A DNA stretch of 64,000 nucleotides. Origin: Sipunculus nudus. Lineage: Eukaryota > Annelida > Sipuncula > Golfingiida > Sipunculidae. The stretch is from NCBI GenBank assembly GCA_026874595.1, contig CM049315.1, forward strand, positions 40,132,164 to 40,196,163, in the 5' to 3' direction. The translations under genes were made by a program, and so were the position numbers. Positions 60,501-64,000 of the stretch are shown piece by piece. Position 1 is the first letter of the stretch, and each line of letters begins with the position of its first letter. Below the pieces are notes generated by a model. That model did no database searches, was not told the DNA's origin, and saw nothing but the letters and a program-made list of their open reading frames with translations.

Positions 60501-61119
60501 TCCTATCCCACATTAATTTAATTAAAACATAATTATTTGTTATATTTTACTGAAATATCATTTAGGTTTACAGGCATAAATCTTGATTTGAAAGGACTAA
60601 ACTACCTATCGTCATCTGTTTGACGCTTGTGTGTCATGTGTTGCCTCATGGTTGCCGTCCTTTGATCGCACATGAAAGACGGGTGCGACAAACCAAATGC
60701 GATAAACACTGGTTTGTGTGACCATGGGACACGATTTTAGTCGCATGCGACTCGCTCATTTGTCAAACGCCCTGGACGCGGCACATGTGCATTCAAGCAT
60801 ATCAGGTCATGTACCGGGGGGGGGGGGGGGGGTCGCAGGTAGAAGCCCTCTTCGTGCGATATCCCGGTGACAGGAAGGCCTGCCAAACATTTCTTTCAAA
60901 GATTTCCCTTTTGAGAAGGGGATAATTTCGGGCCAGTGACCGCGAAATGTACAAATAACCCAGATAGGGCCCCCGAGTAAAACTCTGTTCGGCCATCACA
61001 CACTCTATGGCCATTGTCTTACGGGACCCGAAGACACAAAGAAAAGAGGCGCCCGCGGGGGAGCAAATATTAAAATTATTAATTATGCGCGTAATACGCA
61101 AATATTGCAAATAAAACTG

Positions 61120-61260
61120 GGTGGAATCTCTTCGAACACAACCGGAGCATATGTTTGTTGAAAATCACGGCAATCCGTACGGTGGTATCATAGGAGATAC
61201 GGAAAATTACAAAAATCGCCTTACGCTGTTAATATGCGTATACGTGATGAACACAAATTT
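61120..61260 (+). repeat. Dispersed repeat, second copy of 59705-59860
   Basis: It shares the CAATCCGTACG, GATACGGAAA and ACGC/TTAATAT blocks in the same order with the copy 1.4 kb upstream. A GC-rich stretch (60840-61060) precedes it. Confidence 0.5.
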
Positions 61261-61534
61261 TGTAATGGAGATTTTAAAAATCAGATTATGCAACACTAGG
61301 CAGCGTGAAATGTCTAGGGGAATGAATAAAGAAATAAGTGGTTTCTTGATAACACATACCTATAATTTATTCTTAAAACAACCCTAACAATTCAATACAC
61401 TAAATCAATACATTTATACAGTATAACAGCGGTATAGCAACAAGTCAATACAATCACACAGAAAGTAATGTGCACAGTACCTGGCTACCAACACCGTCAT
61501 AACGATAAGTTCTTTAAAATTAAAAAAGTTAGAA

Positions 61535-62530
61535 ATGCAACATGAGCTAGCATTAAAAGAGAAAGAAAAAGCAATTGAGTTAAAACGACTGGAGTTAGAA
61601 AGACTTAAACTAGAACATAGTCTACGTGCTGCCCCAACTCACAGTTTTGATGTTACTAAACACATTAGACTTGTCCCACCTTTTCAAGAAAGAGAGGTTG
61701 ATAAATATTTCTTACACTTTGAGAAAGTAGCTGAAAAATTTAAAATAGCCTAAGGAAAATTGGACTTTGCTGTGACAAAGTGTATTCACTGGCAAGGACA
61801 GAGAAATTTATACAGAGCTTTCAGTAGAAGCTGCTGCTGACTATGGCCTGCTGAAACGGTTAATCCTTAAAGGTTATGAGTTAGTTCCGGAGGCTTACCG
61901 CCAGAAATTCAGAAATTGGGAAAAGCGCAAAGAACAGACCTACGTCGAATTTGCTAGGACGAAAGAGCAGTTGTTTGATCGCTGGTGTAACTCTAAAAAT
62001 GTAATGAAAGATTATGACAATTTGCGCCAGTCGATTTTGCTTGAAGAATTTAAGCGCTGCATTAACGCAGATGTTAAAACTTTTCTCGATGAGAAAAGTC
62101 CTGAAACACTTGACATTGCTGCTCAATTGGCTGATGATTATTCATTAACACACAAAATGTCCTTTACTAGCAAATCAAACTAGTCATTCACAAACAAGAA
62201 AGTAAATCAGTATGGTCAAAAGAAGTTTAAAGCGCAGTCACCCAGTACTAGTAGTCCTGATAGTTCATCAAAGTCAATTGCTAAACCTCAGTCCACGTCC
62301 ACTGTGTCTAAGTCCAACAAAGACCAGTCATTTTCAAAGAAAATCTGTCATTACTGCAAGAAAAAAAGGTCATCTAATATCTGACTGCTGGAAACTTGCG
62401 AATAAATCAAATAGCAAACTTTCTGGGTTTGTTTCAAAATCTATGCATGGCAAAGTACAAGAGCTATTTATAACTTCTCACCCGAAGCCGAAAATTTTCC
62501 ACTTCTCGAACAGTACAAAGGATATAACAT
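61535..62530 (+). pseudogene. gag: Ty3/gypsy-type retrotransposon gag relic (SCAN-like capsid, CCHC knuckle)
   Basis: The first part (61535-61741) encodes an alpha-helical Glu/Lys/Leu-rich segment (for example ELKRLELERLKLEH) followed by LVPPFQEREVDKYFLHFEKV. An inserted base near 61743 and a nonsense codon (TAG) shift it. The frame then continues from 61749 with a TGA at 61773, through a capsid segment with YELVPEAYRQKFR, YVEFARTKEQLFDRW and ILLEEFK. This combination is known from the capsid of gypsy elements related to the vertebrate SCAN domain. A TAG lies at 62181-62183. Still in the same frame, a Ser/Lys-rich linker leads to a nucleocapsid CCHC zinc knuckle (C-X2-C-X4-H-X4-C, 62346-62388), with an extra A in an A-run before its His. 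No pol, protease or flanking LTR pair follows, so it is a dead fragment. Confidence 0.85.
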
Positions 62531-62539
62531 AATACACAG

Positions 62540-62751
62540 TAAACACGCGTTACAGGAATCATCTAGGAGAACATCGCTGTGTCTCTACATATCAGGGTCT
62601 ACACGTGATCTCGGCCAGGCGAGAAAGCCCCAAGCTAGCATGACAACGAGAGTTCAACCAGTACGGATTAAACATAGAATGCAATACGCGGCCAGACACC
62701 GGCGCTACAACACGAGTTACGCCCGTGCCACACAATAAAAAGGGCACCTGT

Positions 62752-62757
<6 letters not shown>
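62540..62757 (-). mobile_element. Possible LTR remnant (TGTTACAGGTGCCC start)
   Basis: Read on the - strand from 62757, the sequence starts TGTTACAGGTGCCCTTTTTA, typical of LTR starts, and continues for about 210 bp without coding potential. The other end is not defined. It could be unrelated to the gag relic beside it, because the orientation is opposite. Confidence 0.25.

Positions 62758-62816
<59 letters not shown>
62756..62816. repeat. (AT)n microsatellite
   Basis: A nearly pure AT tract of about 60 bp between the LTR-like remnant and a MITE. Confidence 0.97.
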
Positions 62817-62818
<2 letters not shown>

Positions 62819-62819
<1 letters not shown>

Positions 62820-62988
62820 AGTGGAACCTCTTCTTACGGACACCTCTTTATAATGGCGCCTCTTACTTACGAGCAATATGGGAGAGTCCCTCGGGAGTAA
62901 GTCCCGAAATCTATAATCTCCCTACTAAAGACCCCTCTCTAACAAGGGCAGAATGTCCGGTCCCGTCAGTGATTTGGAAGTTCTACTG
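62819..62988. mobile_element. Short TIR element (MITE-like, Tc1/mariner-pogo type ends)
   Basis: The left end CAGTGGAACCTC and the right end, reverse complement CAGTAGAACTTC, form imperfect 12-bp inverted repeats. TA follows the right end (62989-62990). Internal pieces such as ACGGACACCTCT and ACCCCTCTCTAACAAGGGCA resemble the repeated blocks seen in pogo-like elements of many animals. It is noncoding and decayed. Confidence 0.55.
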
Positions 62989-62989
62989 T

Positions 62990-63560
62990 ATATCCGCCTG
63001 GCCTAGTGCGTCATTTCACCACAAATTCGCCCACATGGATTGCGTGTGGGCGTTTCTATAGTCACCAGCATGACATTAAAAGGAAAAGCAGCTACGTTGT
63101 GTTAAGAGTAATAATTGAAGTCGTATAAAAGCTTCACGGTTTTTGTGTGTGTCGCAATAGGAATCCATCCAAATTGTCTTATTTTCAATTCGTTTCTTTC
63201 TTTAAGTTTTGCAGACTTATGCGGTAAACTTTATTATTTTATGAACAAAGTTTTGAACTTGATATTATTTCTTAAGCAATATATCAATTATCAGAACCCT
63301 GTTGTTGACTATACATGAATGCCAGATGCAATTAAGGCTGTGGCCTGACAGCTTGTATCCCATATTAGAAAGTACTTTACAATTCTATAAGACCTAAATT
63401 ATCAAAGACTACTTTTTATAATTTTTTGATTTATTTCCATTGTTGTCTTTGAACCTGTTTTAATCCTGTCGGAGGATACTTTTACTAGCAATTTTTTTAT
63501 CCCAAAGAAGTTTTATTAACTAGATGGAATCGCATTGCTGGACTTTTCTTTATTTAAGTT
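62990..63560. other. No gene recognised
   Basis: The stretch is AT-rich unique sequence. A 67-codon + strand frame (63115-63318), rich in Phe/Leu/Ile, has no supporting evidence. Confidence 0.4.
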
Positions 63561-63564
63561 CTGC

Positions 63565-63909
63565 CTACAGATGTCTTTCAAACGTCAGAATGGCAGGAAA
63601 CCACTTAACCCCATTACAAGGAATCTCTGCAGTATCGAGGCAACTCTTACAAAGAGATATGGGATCACTAATGCCGGGATGAGGTGTTAGACATAATACT
63701 CTATTCGTATCGGGGAAACAGACAGAAATTGATGGTCCCCAAAGGTATAGATTAAACAGACCACAGGAAACAGGGAAGCACAGATGGGGCTTCTTGATGC
63801 GCAAGATCACCTCCATATACAATAGCGTTATCCCTACATCACATGGTTTGAGATGAACGGAGAGGACGCGATAAAACACGCTAATGAGGGCTTTTTCAAA
63901 AACGTCCAA
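63565..63909 (-). other. Unexplained region open on both strands
   Basis: The - strand is open for 114 codons here. On the + strand one frame starting after TTCTGCCTACAG (63568) is also open for about 94 codons, with a single TGA at about 63679-63681 (GNHLTPLQGISAVSRQLLQR before it, GFLMRKITSIYNSVIPTSHG after). The pyrimidine tract and CAG before 63571 would suit a splice acceptor. I recognise neither protein. It may be an exon, a retroelement fragment or chance. Confidence 0.2.
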
Positions 63910-64000
63910 AGGTCATGTCGGCAATATATCAGGTTTATGTATCTTTGATTGTTCCCCTGAAAATTGCTTTCTCGGTTTAACAACAGCACACACGCTGTGT

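Noticed and set aside
60000-60790. Frequent GCGAT/ATCGCA motifs
   Set aside because: Spacing and orientation are irregular. I could not define a unit.

Overview
This is an AT-rich, intron- and repeat-dominated stretch of an animal nuclear genome, most likely a marine invertebrate and probably a mollusc. That assignment is an inference from the tRNA-derived SINEs, the many (AT)n and poly-G tracts, the palindromic GATAATTATC minisatellite and a Ty3/gypsy gag of the SCAN-like type. No prokaryotic gene organisation is present. No complete protein-coding gene can be read. The coding evidence is two candidate first exons on the + strand (ATG at 20216 and at 51732, each ending at a good splice donor), one candidate last exon on the - strand (46517-46803), and a broken retrotransposon gag (61535-62530).

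Layout. 1-17.4 kb: three diverged, directly repeated segmental copies (A about 120-4310, B about 4830-9690, C about 10100-17400), each carrying pieces of two tRNA-derived SINEs and copy-specific insertions: a palindromic minisatellite in A, about 950-bp local duplications in B and C, and a MITE, a perfect 38-bp-arm hairpin and a miniature LTR element in C. 17.4-33 kb: mostly unique sequence with the first exon at 20216, a solo LTR, a full miniature LTR element, a SINE, a 90-bp duplication and a 45-bp minisatellite. 33-48 kb: dispersed repeats, an inverted pair of MITEs, a 157-bp satellite with alternating subtypes, and the - strand exon. 48-58 kb: mostly unique, with the first exon at 51732. 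58-64 kb: a repeat cluster holding a full-length SINE, a third miniature LTR element, the gag relic and a further MITE.

The most interesting system is a family of very small LTR retrotransposons (TRIM-like, about 420-440 bp). Their about 157-bp LTRs start TGTTAC and end GTAACA, and contain a tRNA-like Pol III promoter (A box, perfect B box and a TTTT terminator). The about 115-120-bp noncoding interior holds a primer-binding site matching tRNA-Pro and a polypurine tract. Three of the four loci are flanked by perfect 4-bp target-site duplications (GTGT, AGAC, ATGA). For the copy at 16348-16766, paralogous segment A supplies the empty site. This layout parallels the plant Cassandra elements, whose LTRs carry a 5S rRNA-type Pol III promoter, but here the promoter is tRNA-type. 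They have no coding capacity and must borrow enzymes. The gag relic at 61.5 kb shows Ty3/gypsy elements existed in this genome, but nothing ties it to the TRIMs as their donor.
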